Shown piece after piece: positions 33,328 through 42,066 of a DNA stretch of 46,851 nt. How positions within the stretch are numbered: the stretch's first letter is position 1; every line of letters begins with the position of its first letter. The position numbers and the translations under genes are program-made. Source of the DNA: Clostridium sp. CAG:710 (lineage in GTDB: Bacteria; Bacillota_I; Bacilli_A; RF39; UBA660); the NCBI GenBank assembly GCA_000432595.1, contig HF996861.1, positions 1 through 46,851 of the forward strand, given 5' to 3'. The notes below the pieces were generated by a model, which did not search any database, was not told the origin of the DNA, and was given only the letters and a program-made list of their open reading frames with translations.

Positions 33328-33888
33328 TTACTTTTCTAAATTAATGTTATTTATTAAATCAGTTGGTACTAAAGATTCTGACTCTAAAACATCTGTTGCA
33401 CTTAAATCGCTCTTAAGTCTTACAAACTTAGTGGATTCTTTACCATCTTCTTTTCCACTTATCGATACATATATGTAGTTTTCTTTAAAACCATATACGT
33501 TTGCTATAGTCCATTTATCTTTAGCAGTATCAAATTCTTTTTCTACCTTTTTAACATTATTAATAGTACTGTTTAACTTATAACCTATAATATTGGAATC
33601 TTTAATAATATATAAATATGTATCAGTTGCTAGTAGTTCATCCTTTTTAATTTCTTCATCTAATCTAAATAATCTTTGATATTTATTGGATTTAATCTTT
33701 TTATATACAGCATATGTATTTTTATTATCTTTCTTATCATCAATTGCAATCGCATAATTTTTAAAAGTAAATCCATCATTTTCTTTTATATAATCTAATC
33801 TAACACTTTTAGTTGCACTTCTTCTACTACATCCAGTAAACATTAAAGCAATAAGTATTATGCTAATTATAGTTATTATTTTTTTCAT
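33328..33888 (-). CDS. Putative lipoprotein of unknown function
   Basis: This 186-residue protein has a classical lipoprotein signal: MKKIITIISIILIALMFTGC, with the lipobox Cys at residue 20. The exported part is beta-rich and Lys/Asp-rich (KNTYAVYKKIKSNKYQRLF, YLYIIKDSNIIGYKL) and might fold as a small propeller-like or repeated-strand domain. I do not recognise it. The ATG has GAGGTG. It is first in an operon with murC, suggesting a wall-related role, but that is inference from position only. Confidence 0.78.
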   Translation of the reverse strand: MKKIITIISIILIALMFTGCSRRSATKSVRLDYIKENDGFTFKNYAIAIDDKKDNKNTYAVYKKIKSNKYQRLFRLDEEIKKDELLATDTYLYIIKDSNIIGYKLNSTINNVKKVEKEFDTAKDKWTIANVYGFKENYIYVSISGKEDGKESTKFVRLKSDLSATDVLESESLVPTDLINNINLEK

Positions 33889-33950
33889 TTTTTCACCTCT
33901 AAGATATAGAATAATTACAAGTTTATTGCATAAGCAAAACTTTCTTTTAC

Positions 33951-33980
33951 ATTATAACACGTTCATTATTAATTAGTAAA
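33951..33980 (-). promoter_or_regulatory. Promoter of lipoprotein-murC
   Basis: On the minus strand: TTTACT (33980-33975), 18 bases ending in TGT, and TATAAT (33956-33951), giving an extended -10. The -35 is one arm of a small hairpin (AGTAAA / TTTACT, 33975-33991). Confidence 0.65.
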
Positions 33981-34014
33981 TGAGATTTACTATATTGTAC
34001 ATTTTATTACAGTT

Positions 34015-34422
34015 TTAATTTATGTATTTTTTTAACATGGCTTTTAGATCGCTTTTATCATAATACCATTTTATTAAGTCTATGAATTCGTCTAATGAGC
34101 ACCATTTGTATTTTATGCTTTCTTCATTTAGTATTATGTTTGAATCATCATCGGTAGTATATGAAATAAATACGTGTTCAACACAATGCATATTTAATGA
34201 CTCATATTCAAAAGTAAGATTTAAATCAATTATCTTACTTAAATTTAGATTTGTTTCTTCCTTTACTTCACGTTTTACTGTTTCATACAAATTTATATCC
34301 TCGTTTTCTACTCCACCCGTTATTACATACCAAAACGACTCTTTAAATTGTGGATCAGTATCACTACCTAGTAAAAGTAATAATTTGTTTTTTCTTATAA
34401 TGAATGTTAGTATTTTTTCCAT
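34015..34422 (-). CDS. Nudix-family hydrolase with an altered Nudix box
   Basis: This 135-residue protein has the Nudix fold pattern: MEKILTFIIRKNKLLLLL strands, then GGVENEDINLYETVKREVKEETNL. Spacing from GG to REVKEE fits the Nudix helix, and the metal-binding REVKEE is intact. The first box Glu is replaced by Ile and the late Gly by Asn, so substrate and activity are uncertain. The ribosome site AAAGGAG lies between this ATG and the stop of a broken phosphotransferase gene 20 bases upstream, so the two once formed an operon. Confidence 0.82.
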   Translation of the reverse strand: MEKILTFIIRKNKLLLLLGSDTDPQFKESFWYVITGGVENEDINLYETVKREVKEETNLNLSKIIDLNLTFEYESLNMHCVEHVFISYTTDDDSNIILNEESIKYKWCSLDEFIDLIKWYYDKSDLKAMLKKYIN

Positions 34423-34441
34423 ATGTGCAGTCTCCTTTGAT

Positions 34442-34870
34442 TTAATTATTTAAATTTTCCAATAGTCTATTAGATATTAATTCAGCATTATTAAATAAAT
34501 AAGTTGCAAGATTTGCCCTGAAATAAGCAAATTCCAATAGTCCTTTCTTATTGTTATAGATATACTCTTTATATCCATATGTACTAGAAAGTAATTGAAA
34601 CATATATAAATAAGGCATTATTTTTAAATCATTATTGCTTAATTTAATGTATTTATTAACTTTCTTTATATAGTCTCTTAAATTAAAAATAACTATTTTT
34701 TCATCTTTAATATTTATATCTATATAGCTATATGAATGAATTATTTCCCAAGCAATTGGTAATTTAGAGGCACTAATAAAATCAAGTACTCATATAAATA
34801 CCTCATCATTATTATAACATTACTATCACCCTTATTAAATAAACTTTTTTTAATATTTGAAACTCCTAAA
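34442..34870 (-). pseudogene. Broken phosphotransferase (APH/choline-kinase-like), C-terminal remnant
   Basis: On the minus strand, 34789-34442 is open for 115 codons without a proper start. It reads VLDFISASKLPIAWEIIHSY, then LRDYIKKVNKYIKLSNNDLK and a helical end, RANLATYLFNN. This resembles the C-terminal half of APH-fold kinases (GVIDF ... P..WEI..SY). An in-frame TGA (34792-34790) separates it from NNDEVFI. Farther upstream, in another frame, LKKSLFNKGDSNVI resembles the catalytic loop (HGDxxxxN). So there is at least one stop, one frameshift and loss of the N-terminal lobe. The promoter for the divergent CPBP gene now occupies that end. Confidence 0.72.
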
Positions 34871-34883
34871 AGCCAAATATTTA

Positions 34884-34912
34884 TTGACACAATTAAAAGT
34901 TAATCTTAAAAT
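34884..34912 (+). promoter_or_regulatory. Promoter of the CPBP protease operon
   Basis: TTGACA (34884-34889), 17 bases, TAAAAT (34907-34912), followed by AAGGTAGG before the ATG. Confidence 0.8.
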
Positions 34913-34934
34913 AAATATAAGGTAGGATGATTAG

Positions 34935-35630
34935 ATGAAATATTTATGGAACAGATATACAAAGTTTATTTTAACAATTATTATATTTTTTTGCAGTGCT
35001 TTTTTTCAATTAATACCCGTTAAACTATTTAATATTAATAATATAACACCAAAGATTCAAATACTATTGACTTTATTTTCAAATATGATGAATATATTGT
35101 TACTTGTTTTAATGTATTATAAAGATTTGAAGGAAGATTTTAAAGTTTTCTTAGAAAATAAAAAAGAAATGCTTGAAGAGGGATTTAAAATTTGGGTTAT
35201 TGGATTAGTGTTAATGGCAGGTAGTAATGTTGTAATAAACCTTTTCTCACCTAATAAAATAGCTGGTAATGAAGAAGCAATTAGATCTCTTATAACTGCT
35301 GCACCTTATATAATGCTTTTTAATACTTCTATTTTAGCTCCTTTAATAGAAGAAATTACATTTAGAAAAGCATTCAGAGATATAATTGATACTAAATGGT
35401 TGTTTGTTATTATCTCTGGTGTTGTGTTTGGTGGTCTTCATGTTATAACTAGTATTAGAAATGCATATGACTTTTTATATTTATTACCATATTGTAGTTT
35501 GGGAATTGCACTTAGTTATATGTATGCTAAAACAAAAAACATATTTGTATCAATATCAATGCATGCATTACATAACTTTTTAATTACATTTATGAATATA
35601 ATTGCTTTAGGGATGATAGTTCTATGTTAA
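34935..35630 (+). CDS. CPBP-family intramembrane metalloprotease
   Basis: This 231-residue protein has about six or seven membrane spans and the three CPBP (Abi/CAAX protease) motifs: EExxxR in LIEEITFRKAF, FxxxH in FGGLHVIT, and HxxxN in SMHALHNFLIT. All catalytic residues are present. Members process prenylated or bacteriocin-type peptides or act in bacteriocin self-immunity; the substrate here is unknown. It overlaps the next gene by seven bases (ATG inside the last codons), so the two are translationally coupled. Confidence 0.88.
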   Translation: MKYLWNRYTKFILTIIIFFCSAFFQLIPVKLFNINNITPKIQILLTLFSNMMNILLLVLMYYKDLKEDFKVFLENKKEMLEEGFKIWVIGLVLMAGSNVVINLFSPNKIAGNEEAIRSLITAAPYIMLFNTSILAPLIEEITFRKAFRDIIDTKWLFVIISGVVFGGLHVITSIRNAYDFLYLLPYCSLGIALSYMYAKTKNIFVSISMHALHNFLITFMNIIALGMIVLC

Positions 35631-36508
35631 GTCGTACAGAGAAAAATAAAACTACTAGAAAAAAGATTGATAGAGAAGAAAAGCATGAAAAAAGAATGGC
35701 TACTTTTCTAAAAGTATTTAAAATATGTTCTAATGTTTTCTTGTGTATTGCGGCAATACTTATTTATATTTTCTTTATTGCAAATAATACTATTATAGTA
35801 AGAGAATATTCACCTGTTTATACTACTCTACCCCAGTCATTTCATGGCTTTAAAATAGCGCATTTTAGTGATTTATATTATACTAACTATACAATTAACT
35901 TAGATGAAGTAATAAATGATATTAATAAGACAAAGCCTGATTTAGTAATTTTCTCTGGCGGATTAGTCCACAAAGATTATAAGTTAACTAAACAAGACAA
36001 TGAAAAATTACAAAAAGCTTTCTCAAAGATTAAACCAACTACTGGTAAGTATTATGTTATAGGTAAAAACGATAATGAAGATACAATAGATATTTTAAAT
36101 AAAGCTGGATTTAAATTACTAAATGATGAAGAAGAGTTAATATACTTTAATGGTACTACCCCTATTCTTTTAAGAGGCATAAATGAAAAATTTGATATTG
36201 ATTATGGTGATAATAAAGAGTTATTTAAAATAAATGTGGTACATGAGTCTGATAAAACAGATGAAATACTAAATAGTAATACTCCTGAAGTGATAATATC
36301 TGGTAATTCACGTGGTGGACAAATAAGATTACCTTATTTAAGGGGATTTATAAAATTTAATGGCAGTAAAAAATATACTGAAGAACATTATAATTTAGAT
36401 AAAACAGATCTTTATGTTTCATATGGAATAGGAACTGATAATATTCCAATAAGACTATTTAATCATCCTAGTATAAATCTTTATAGATTAAGAAAGGCTA
36501 ATTCTTAA
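35624..36508 (+). CDS. Membrane-anchored metallophosphoesterase-like protein that has lost most metal ligands
   Basis: This 294-residue protein has a basic N-terminus, one membrane span (about residues 33-53) and an extracytoplasmic YkuE-like calcineurin fold. The scaffold is clear: FKIAHFSDLY, KPDLVIFSGGLV, KYYVIGKND, SGNSRGGQIRLP and LYVSYGIGT. The catalytic positions are changed: DLH to D83-L-Y85, GD to G112-G113, GNHD to G147-K-N-D150, and GHTHGGQ to G227-N-S-R230-GGQ. Only Asp83 and His207 (VVHESD) remain. The frame is intact, so it looks like a maintained pseudoenzyme rather than a decayed gene. It is coupled to the CPBP protease. Confidence 0.85.
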   Translation: MLSRTEKNKTTRKKIDREEKHEKRMATFLKVFKICSNVFLCIAAILIYIFFIANNTIIVREYSPVYTTLPQSFHGFKIAHFSDLYYTNYTINLDEVINDINKTKPDLVIFSGGLVHKDYKLTKQDNEKLQKAFSKIKPTTGKYYVIGKNDNEDTIDILNKAGFKLLNDEEELIYFNGTTPILLRGINEKFDIDYGDNKELFKINVVHESDKTDEILNSNTPEVIISGNSRGGQIRLPYLRGFIKFNGSKKYTEEHYNLDKTDLYVSYGIGTDNIPIRLFNHPSINLYRLRKANS

Positions 36509-36517
36509 TCTTTTTTT
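36488..36517 (+). terminator. Terminator after the phosphoesterase-like gene
   Basis: TTAAGAA (36488-36494) and TTCTTAA (36502-36508) form a perfect stem followed by Ts. The gene's last codons and its TAA lie within the hairpin. Confidence 0.78.
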
Positions 36518-36647
36518 ATTTATAAGGAATTTGCGTTAAAAACAAAAAGTATGGTAGCAACTAATCTCGAATAAAAATTTTAAATTTTATTCTTTTCTTC
36601 TGGCAAAGAAATTATATATGCATAAAATACATTAGGAGGGAAATATA

Positions 36648-36893
36648 ATGTATTCTTATAATAATTTAAGACAACCTGTAAATAATATGTATGCTAGATC
36701 AATGAACAACAAAATGAATAATAATATGTATAATTCTGGAGATAGATTTTTTGGTGGAGGATTTGTTGCGCCATTATTATTAGGTGGAGTTGCTGGATAT
36801 GCAATTGGTAATAATAGACCTAATTATTATCCTTATCCATATCCTTATCCAGTACCTGTATATTATAATAACTATTATTATCCATATTATTAA
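36648..36893 (+). CDS. Small Tyr/Asn/Pro-rich protein, coat-like
   Basis: This 81-residue protein has an Asn/Met-rich N-terminus (NNMYARSMNNKMNNNMY), a Gly-rich hydrophobic centre (FGGGFVAPLLLGGVAGYAIG) and a Tyr/Pro tail (NYYPYPYPYPVPVYYNNYYY). This composition resembles small spore-coat or surface-layer proteins able to cross-link through Tyr, but no family is certain. The ribosome site AGGAGGG is excellent and a perfect palindromic terminator follows. A CATAnnnTA sequence at 36621-36629 recalls a sigma-K -10 but is too close to the ribosome site to be convincing. Confidence 0.7.
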   Translation: MYSYNNLRQPVNNMYARSMNNKMNNNMYNSGDRFFGGGFVAPLLLGGVAGYAIGNNRPNYYPYPYPYPVPVYYNNYYYPYY

Positions 36894-36894
36894 A

Positions 36895-36916
36895 AAAAGA
36901 CACTTAAGTGTCTTTT
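36895..36916. terminator. Bidirectional palindromic terminator
   Basis: AAAAGACACTTAAGTGTCTTTT is a perfect 22-base palindrome (the arms meet at the centre). It lies between the coat-like gene and divIB, and touches the divIB stop codon. Confidence 0.85.
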
Positions 36917-37583
36917 AAAATACTTCAAAATGGTTACCTGAATCTAGATATAAGGTACCTTTTTTATTATTTAATGTTGGATAAATTTCATCATAATAAT
37001 TAAGCTTTGAGAACTTTGCAATATTTACATAAACATGGTTTCCATCATCCATATAAAGTAAGAATCTACTATTATCATATTCACTTTTAGCGTATGTAAT
37101 CTCAGATATTTGCCCTCTTACTGAACTTTTGAGCTTTAACATTTCTTTGATAAAATCATTATATACGTCACTATCAACTTCATTTGTAAGTACTGGTACT
37201 TTGCATTCTACTATATCAGTAGATATTCCGCCTTCTAATATTAGCTTATCACCTTTTATAAAGAGCGGTTTGTATTCAGTTATATATATATTTAGTACAT
37301 TGAAAAAGCTTTTTTTAATTTTTACTTCTTTGATGATTGAATTTGTTTTTATGTTTTTCTTTATGGTTCTTGATAGTGTTTTATAAAAACTTGGATAATC
37401 TTCTACTTTTGCAAGTTCAATTACTTCTTGATCGGTAAGTAAATTATTTCCATACACATATATATTTTTGATTTTTGTATCTGCAAGATATGATAGTCCA
37501 AAATATAAAATAACTAAACAAATTAAAAATATTAATATGGGTACTATTTTAAATTTTATCTTTTTTTTGACTTTTTTTGCCAT
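36915..37583 (-). CDS. divIB: Cell-division protein DivIB/FtsQ
   Basis: This bitopic membrane protein of the divisome links with FtsL/DivIC. The protein of about 222 residues has a Lys-rich cytoplasmic tip (MAKKVKKKIKFK), one span (about 14-33) and a POTRA domain (KIKNIYVYGNNLLTDQEVIELA). The FtsQ domain with VNIAKFSKLNYYDEIYPTL follows. A TTG start at 37604 lies inside murB; ATG 37583 follows GGGAG at good spacing, four bases after the murB stop. The murG-murB-divIB order matches Bacillus. Confidence 0.9.
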   Translation of the reverse strand: MAKKVKKKIKFKIVPILIFLICLVILYFGLSYLADTKIKNIYVYGNNLLTDQEVIELAKVEDYPSFYKTLSRTIKKNIKTNSIIKEVKIKKSFFNVLNIYITEYKPLFIKGDKLILEGGISTDIVECKVPVLTNEVDSDVYNDFIKEMLKLKSSVRGQISEITYAKSEYDNSRFLLYMDDGNHVYVNIAKFSKLNYYDEIYPTLNNKKGTLYLDSGNHFEVF

Positions 37584-37587
37584 ATGT

Positions 37588-38493
37588 CTACTCCCAATTA
37601 ACAAATTCTTGTTCTACTTTTAACTTTACTCCGTAATTATCATATACAGCTGTTTGTACAAATTCAATTAAGTCTTTTATATCTTCTGCGGTAGCACCAC
37701 CAATATTTATTATAAAATTAGCGTGTTTGTTGCTTATTTGAGCTCCGCCTTTTGTTAAACCTTTAAGACCAATATCTTCAATCATTTTGCCTGCGAACAT
37801 TCCATCTGGGTTACGAAATACACTTCCAGCTGATGGATATTCTAGTGGTTGAGATTCTAATCTTCTTTTCTTTCTTTCGTTATTAATCTCACTTATTTCA
37901 TTTCTTTTGCCTGGTTTTAATTTTAATACCGCTTCTAAACAAATATAACCTTTATGGTGTTGCAAGAAAGAGTCTCTATAATGAAATTTCATTTCTTTAT
38001 TTGCCATAGTAATAATTTTAAGTTCTGGGGTTATTACTTTTACATTTTGAACAATAAATCCCATATCACTTTTATAGGCTCCTGCATTCATGTATATTGC
38101 ACCACCTATAGTACCAGGAATACCTGATGCGAATTCCAAACCAGACAATGATTTTCTAGTTGCTAGTGCGGATAATTTCATTAAATTATATCCGGCACCA
38201 ACAATTATTTTATTACCTATTACTTCCACTTTGTTAAACTCATCTAATTTGATAATTATACCATCAAATGTTTTACTACTAAAAATAGTATTAGAGCCAT
38301 TTCCAAGTATCTTGTAATTAATATCATTGTTTTTAATATATTTTAAAAGTTCAATTAATTTAGTCTCATCTTTAGGGTATACAATTAAACTTGCTTCTCC
38401 CCCAACTTTATAGGTAGTATATTCACTTAAACTTTGCTTTTCTAAGTATTTTCCTATGTCATTTTCTTTAATAAATTTAATATGTTTATTCAT
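37588..38493 (-). CDS. murB: UDP-N-acetylenolpyruvoylglucosamine reductase
   Basis: This FAD enzyme completes UDP-MurNAc. The protein of about 301 residues has the FAD-binding part (TTYKVGGEASLIVYPKD, ILGNGSNTIFS, SGLEFASGIPGTIGGAIYMN), the catalytic Ser in YPSAGSVFRNP and the C-terminal KGGAQISNKHANFI. Both ATG 38505 and ATG 38493 are open; 38493 is better placed after GGTGA. Either start overlaps the end of murG, so expression is coupled. Confidence 0.95.
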   Translation of the reverse strand: MNKHIKFIKENDIGKYLEKQSLSEYTTYKVGGEASLIVYPKDETKLIELLKYIKNNDINYKILGNGSNTIFSSKTFDGIIIKLDEFNKVEVIGNKIIVGAGYNLMKLSALATRKSLSGLEFASGIPGTIGGAIYMNAGAYKSDMGFIVQNVKVITPELKIITMANKEMKFHYRDSFLQHHKGYICLEAVLKLKPGKRNEISEINNERKKRRLESQPLEYPSAGSVFRNPDGMFAGKMIEDIGLKGLTKGGAQISNKHANFIINIGGATAEDIKDLIEFVQTAVYDNYGVKLKVEQEFVNWE

Positions 38494-39580
38494 GCTTTTC
38501 ACCATCTATTGTCTTTCTCAAAATATCATATATTTTAGTTGCGCTATTATTTATACTTAAAAGTCCACTAGCTTTTTTCATTTTATTATAAATTTCTTTA
38601 TTTGTTAATATACTATCTATATTATTTATTAAATTATTACTATTAAGCTTATCTTCTTCTAATAATACTGCTGCCCCACATTCTTTTAAAACTAAAGCGT
38701 TTTTAACTTGATGATTATGGGTAACATATGGGGATGGAATAAGTATACTGGGTAAGCTTAATGCGGTTATTTCTGAAATAGTAGATGCCCCTGCCCTAGA
38801 TACAATTAAATCTACATTTTTCATAACTCCAAGCATATCGTTTAAAAACTCAACTATTTTAACATTGCTTGGCAATTTAATTTTACTATATTCTTCATAG
38901 TAATTTTTACCTGTTACAAATAATACTTCATAGTCTTTTCCGTTAAATTTTGGAAGTATATCCATCATTTTTTGATTTATAGTATGACTTCCTAGGCTTC
39001 CCATTACAATAAGAACACATTTTTTATTATTTGATAATCCATATTTGCTTTTAGGAACTTTTTTTGCGTTGGTTGCTTCTTCACTTCTAGGATTTCCTGT
39101 AAATATAACATTAGCGTTTTTACCAAAGTATTTTAGGGAATCTTCAAGAGAAACTCCTATAACTGTTGCCTTATTTTTTAATAGTTTATTTGATAGACCT
39201 GGAATAGAATTTTGTTCATGTATAAAAGTTTTATATCCTAAGCTAGTAGATGCTGTTATAACGGGATAAGTAATATATCCTCCTATTCCTAAAACAATAT
39301 CCGGATTAAATTCTTTTATAATACTTTTACATTTCTTAATAGCTTTGTTAAGTGACGAAATAACTTCAAAGTTTTTTAGAAGATTTTTTCTGTTTAACCC
39401 CTTCATTTCTACGCCTATATATTTAATTCCAAGCTCAGGAATTAATTTTGCTTCCATTCTATCGGTAGTACCAATATATAAAATCTCACTTTTTGGTTCT
39501 TTTTCTTTAATTTTATTAATAATAGCTAAGGCTGGGAATATATGTCCACCTGTCCCACCTGCACTTACTATCACTCTCAT
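38486..39580 (-). CDS. murG: Lipid II synthase (undecaprenyl-PP-MurNAc-pentapeptide GlcNAc transferase)
   Basis: It adds GlcNAc to lipid I at the inner membrane face. The 364-residue GT28 protein shows the N-terminal loop SAGGTGGHIFPALAI, then FIHEQNSIPGLSNKLL, VMGSLGSHTIN and the UDP-GlcNAc site SRAGASTISEITAL. An extended -10 (TGGTATAAT, minus strand, 39607-39599) in the 59-base gap after murE could give murG a separate promoter, though its start would be very near the ribosome site. Confidence 0.96.
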   Translation of the reverse strand: MRVIVSAGGTGGHIFPALAIINKIKEKEPKSEILYIGTTDRMEAKLIPELGIKYIGVEMKGLNRKNLLKNFEVISSLNKAIKKCKSIIKEFNPDIVLGIGGYITYPVITASTSLGYKTFIHEQNSIPGLSNKLLKNKATVIGVSLEDSLKYFGKNANVIFTGNPRSEEATNAKKVPKSKYGLSNNKKCVLIVMGSLGSHTINQKMMDILPKFNGKDYEVLFVTGKNYYEEYSKIKLPSNVKIVEFLNDMLGVMKNVDLIVSRAGASTISEITALSLPSILIPSPYVTHNHQVKNALVLKECGAAVLLEEDKLNSNNLINNIDSILTNKEIYNKMKKASGLLSINNSATKIYDILRKTIDGEKHE

Positions 39581-39639
39581 TTAATCACATCCTAGACTAT
39601 TATACCATATTATATGCAAAAGATGAAGAAAGGAAAAAG

Positions 39640-41082
39640 CTAGTTATTAACTTTTTCTTTCTTTAGTCTTTTCTTTAGTGCATTAGTTGCTTCTTCTATA
39701 TCATTAAAATATATAGTGCCTGTTTTTAGTTTTTGATATGTTTCATTACCTTTACCAAGTATTAAAACCATATCTCCTTTTTGTGCCATATTAATTGCTT
39801 TTTCAATTGCGCTTTTTCTATCAATAACAACTTCATAGTTATTTCTATCTTTTATATCACTAGTCAACATATCGATTATATCTTTTGGATCTTCACTTCT
39901 AGGATCTTCATATGTAAATATTGCATAACTAGCATTATCAGTAACACATTTACCCATTATTGGTCTTTTTAGATAATCTCTTTCTCCTGCAGAACCAATT
40001 ACTACTATACTTCTATTTATATCTAGTGTATGTACAAAATTAAGTAAATTAGTAATTCCATTAGGTGTATGTGCATAATCAACCATAACAGTAAAATCTT
40101 GCCCCATATTAGGAATTATATCAAGTCTTCCAGATACCTTTATATATTTGATATTACCTTTAATCTTATCTATATCAAATCCAAGCGCTACACAACAAGC
40201 AATTGCGCCCATTAAATTGTATACATTAAACTGTCCTAAAAGAGGACTTTCTATATTATAGGTTTTGTCTAAATATTTAAATGTAATATCTGTTTTATAA
40301 CTATAAATTTTACTATCAAGTACTCTAAATGTTGCATCTTTATCATATCCATATGTTAATATTTTGCCGTGAGTTGATGATAATATTCTTTCATAAAATG
40401 GATCATCTATATTAAGTACTGAAAAACCATCTTTAACTACTTGTTTGAATAAAGTTGATTTACATTCAATATAATTTTCAAATGTTTTATGTATATTTAA
40501 ATGTTCTCTTGTGATATTAGTAATAATTCCACCATTAAACTTGATAGTATCAAGTCTATGTCTAAAGAAAGCTTCACTACTTGCTTCCATTGCTACATAT
40601 TTGCATCCTGCATTAACAAAATCATAAAAATATTCAAATAGCTTATCACTATCCGGAGTAGTATTATTTATTTCTTTATTGAATTTATAACAACTTCTAC
40701 CATTAGTTCCTATATAACCACAAATATCATTTCCTAATAGCGTTTGAATGATTGTTGCAGTGGATGTTTTACCATCAGTACCAGTAACTCCAATTATTAT
40801 TAATTTTTCTTCTGGATGATCATAAAATTTAGAACATATTATTGGAAGAATTTTGTTTGTATCTTCTACTTTAATTGTAGGTATATCAAAATTGACATCA
40901 TGACTAACTACAATTGCGCTTGCCCCATTTTTTATCGCATCTTCTATAAAATCATGTCTATCTGTATTTACTCCTTTTGTACATACAAATAAGTCCCCTG
41001 GTTCTATTTCTTTTGAATTAATTTTAATACCTTTTATTTCAGTATCATAATTACAATCAAATAATTCATTTAATTTTTTCAT
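39640..41082 (-). CDS. murE: UDP-MurNAc-tripeptide ligase
   Basis: It adds the third stem-peptide residue. The 480-residue Mur ligase has ATP loop GVTGTDGKTSTATI, the middle domain ITNITREHLNIHKTFENY, and the C-terminal domain with DYAHTPNGI and GSAGERD. The specificity segment reads EDPRSEDP. An Arg at this point (as in DNPR) is typical of meso-diaminopimelate enzymes, so a DAP-type wall is likely, though not proven. The gene starts its own unit upstream of murG-murB-divIB. Confidence 0.94.
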   Translation of the reverse strand: MKKLNELFDCNYDTEIKGIKINSKEIEPGDLFVCTKGVNTDRHDFIEDAIKNGASAIVVSHDVNFDIPTIKVEDTNKILPIICSKFYDHPEEKLIIIGVTGTDGKTSTATIIQTLLGNDICGYIGTNGRSCYKFNKEINNTTPDSDKLFEYFYDFVNAGCKYVAMEASSEAFFRHRLDTIKFNGGIITNITREHLNIHKTFENYIECKSTLFKQVVKDGFSVLNIDDPFYERILSSTHGKILTYGYDKDATFRVLDSKIYSYKTDITFKYLDKTYNIESPLLGQFNVYNLMGAIACCVALGFDIDKIKGNIKYIKVSGRLDIIPNMGQDFTVMVDYAHTPNGITNLLNFVHTLDINRSIVVIGSAGERDYLKRPIMGKCVTDNASYAIFTYEDPRSEDPKDIIDMLTSDIKDRNNYEVVIDRKSAIEKAINMAQKGDMVLILGKGNETYQKLKTGTIYFNDIEEATNALKKRLKKEKVNN

Positions 41083-41187
41083 TATATCAACTCCACTACA
41101 CTAAATTATACACTATATTTACGTAAAAAGTTAGATTTATCATTGAATTATACACAAATTTACATTATTATTAAAGAGGTGATTAAA

Positions 41188-42066
41188 ATGAAAATAAATA
41201 TAATTAATGCATGTAGCGATTTAGGAGTAAATGTAGATGGAAGCCGTTACTCCCCTATTAAAGTAAAAGAATACTTAAAAAATAACGAAAGTATAAATAA
41301 AATTATTGATGTTTTTGCAGAAGATGTGGTAAAAAGCAATGACAAAAATGATTTAGAAAAGAATATTGAGCCATTAAATAGGTTTAATGATAAATTATAT
41401 AGCATTGTAAAATCAGCTAAGGGAGAGGGCGTATTCCCATTAACAATTGGTGGAGATCATAGCGTTGTAATAGCTTCTGCCCTAGCTGATATTTCGCATG
41501 AAGATAGTCTTGGTGTAATTTGGGTAGATACACATCCTGATTTTAATACATTTGAGACAACCACTTCAGGAAACATTCATGGGCTTCCTCTTGCGACTAT
41601 TACAAATAATAACGGAACTAAGCTTACAAAGTTTCATAATGGGAATTTCTTTAGAAATGAAAATACTGTAATTATAGGTGCTAGAGATATTGATCCACTT
41701 GAACAGGTTAATCTTGATAAGGCAAAAATAAAAGTATACTCTACTAATGATGTTAAGACTAAAAATATTAGAGAAATTGTACAAGAATCAATTGATATTG
41801 CACTTAATAAAACAAATGGAATTCATTTAAGCATTGACATAGATGTATTAGATCCTATTATTGCACCTGGTATATCTGTTGGATTTAGGGATGGATTAAC
41901 TAAAGAACAATTATTTGAAATAGTTGATGTTTTTATGGAAAATAAAGATAAAATTAAGTCAATTGATGTGGTTGAATTTAACCCATTAACTGATATTGAT
42001 AATAAAACATTAAGAATCACAGTTGAACTTATCGAAAGAATTATAGAAAAATTAAAAGAGCTTTAG
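41188..42066 (+). CDS. Arginase/agmatinase/formiminoglutamase-family hydrolase
   Basis: This binuclear-manganese ureohydrolase has about 292 residues. The metal sites are present: GGDHSVVIASA, WVDTHPDFNT (the usual DAHxD here reads DTHPD), GNIHGLPLA and SIDIDVLDP. These fit arginase best, but agmatinase or formimidoylglutamase cannot be excluded. An upstream in-frame start at 41143 exists; ATG 41188 follows AAAGAGGTG. It is a single gene, divergent from murE. The stop TAG lies in the loop of its terminator. Confidence 0.88.
   Translation: MKINIINACSDLGVNVDGSRYSPIKVKEYLKNNESINKIIDVFAEDVVKSNDKNDLEKNIEPLNRFNDKLYSIVKSAKGEGVFPLTIGGDHSVVIASALADISHEDSLGVIWVDTHPDFNTFETTTSGNIHGLPLATITNNNGTKLTKFHNGNFFRNENTVIIGARDIDPLEQVNLDKAKIKVYSTNDVKTKNIREIVQESIDIALNKTNGIHLSIDIDVLDPIIAPGISVGFRDGLTKEQLFEIVDVFMENKDKIKSIDVVEFNPLTDIDNKTLRITVELIERIIEKLKEL

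Noticed and set aside
36621..36629. Sigma-K promoter (CATAnnnTA) for the coat-like gene
   Set aside because: A start from it would fall on the ribosome site, and no matching -35 is seen; the match is easily reached by chance in AT-rich DNA.
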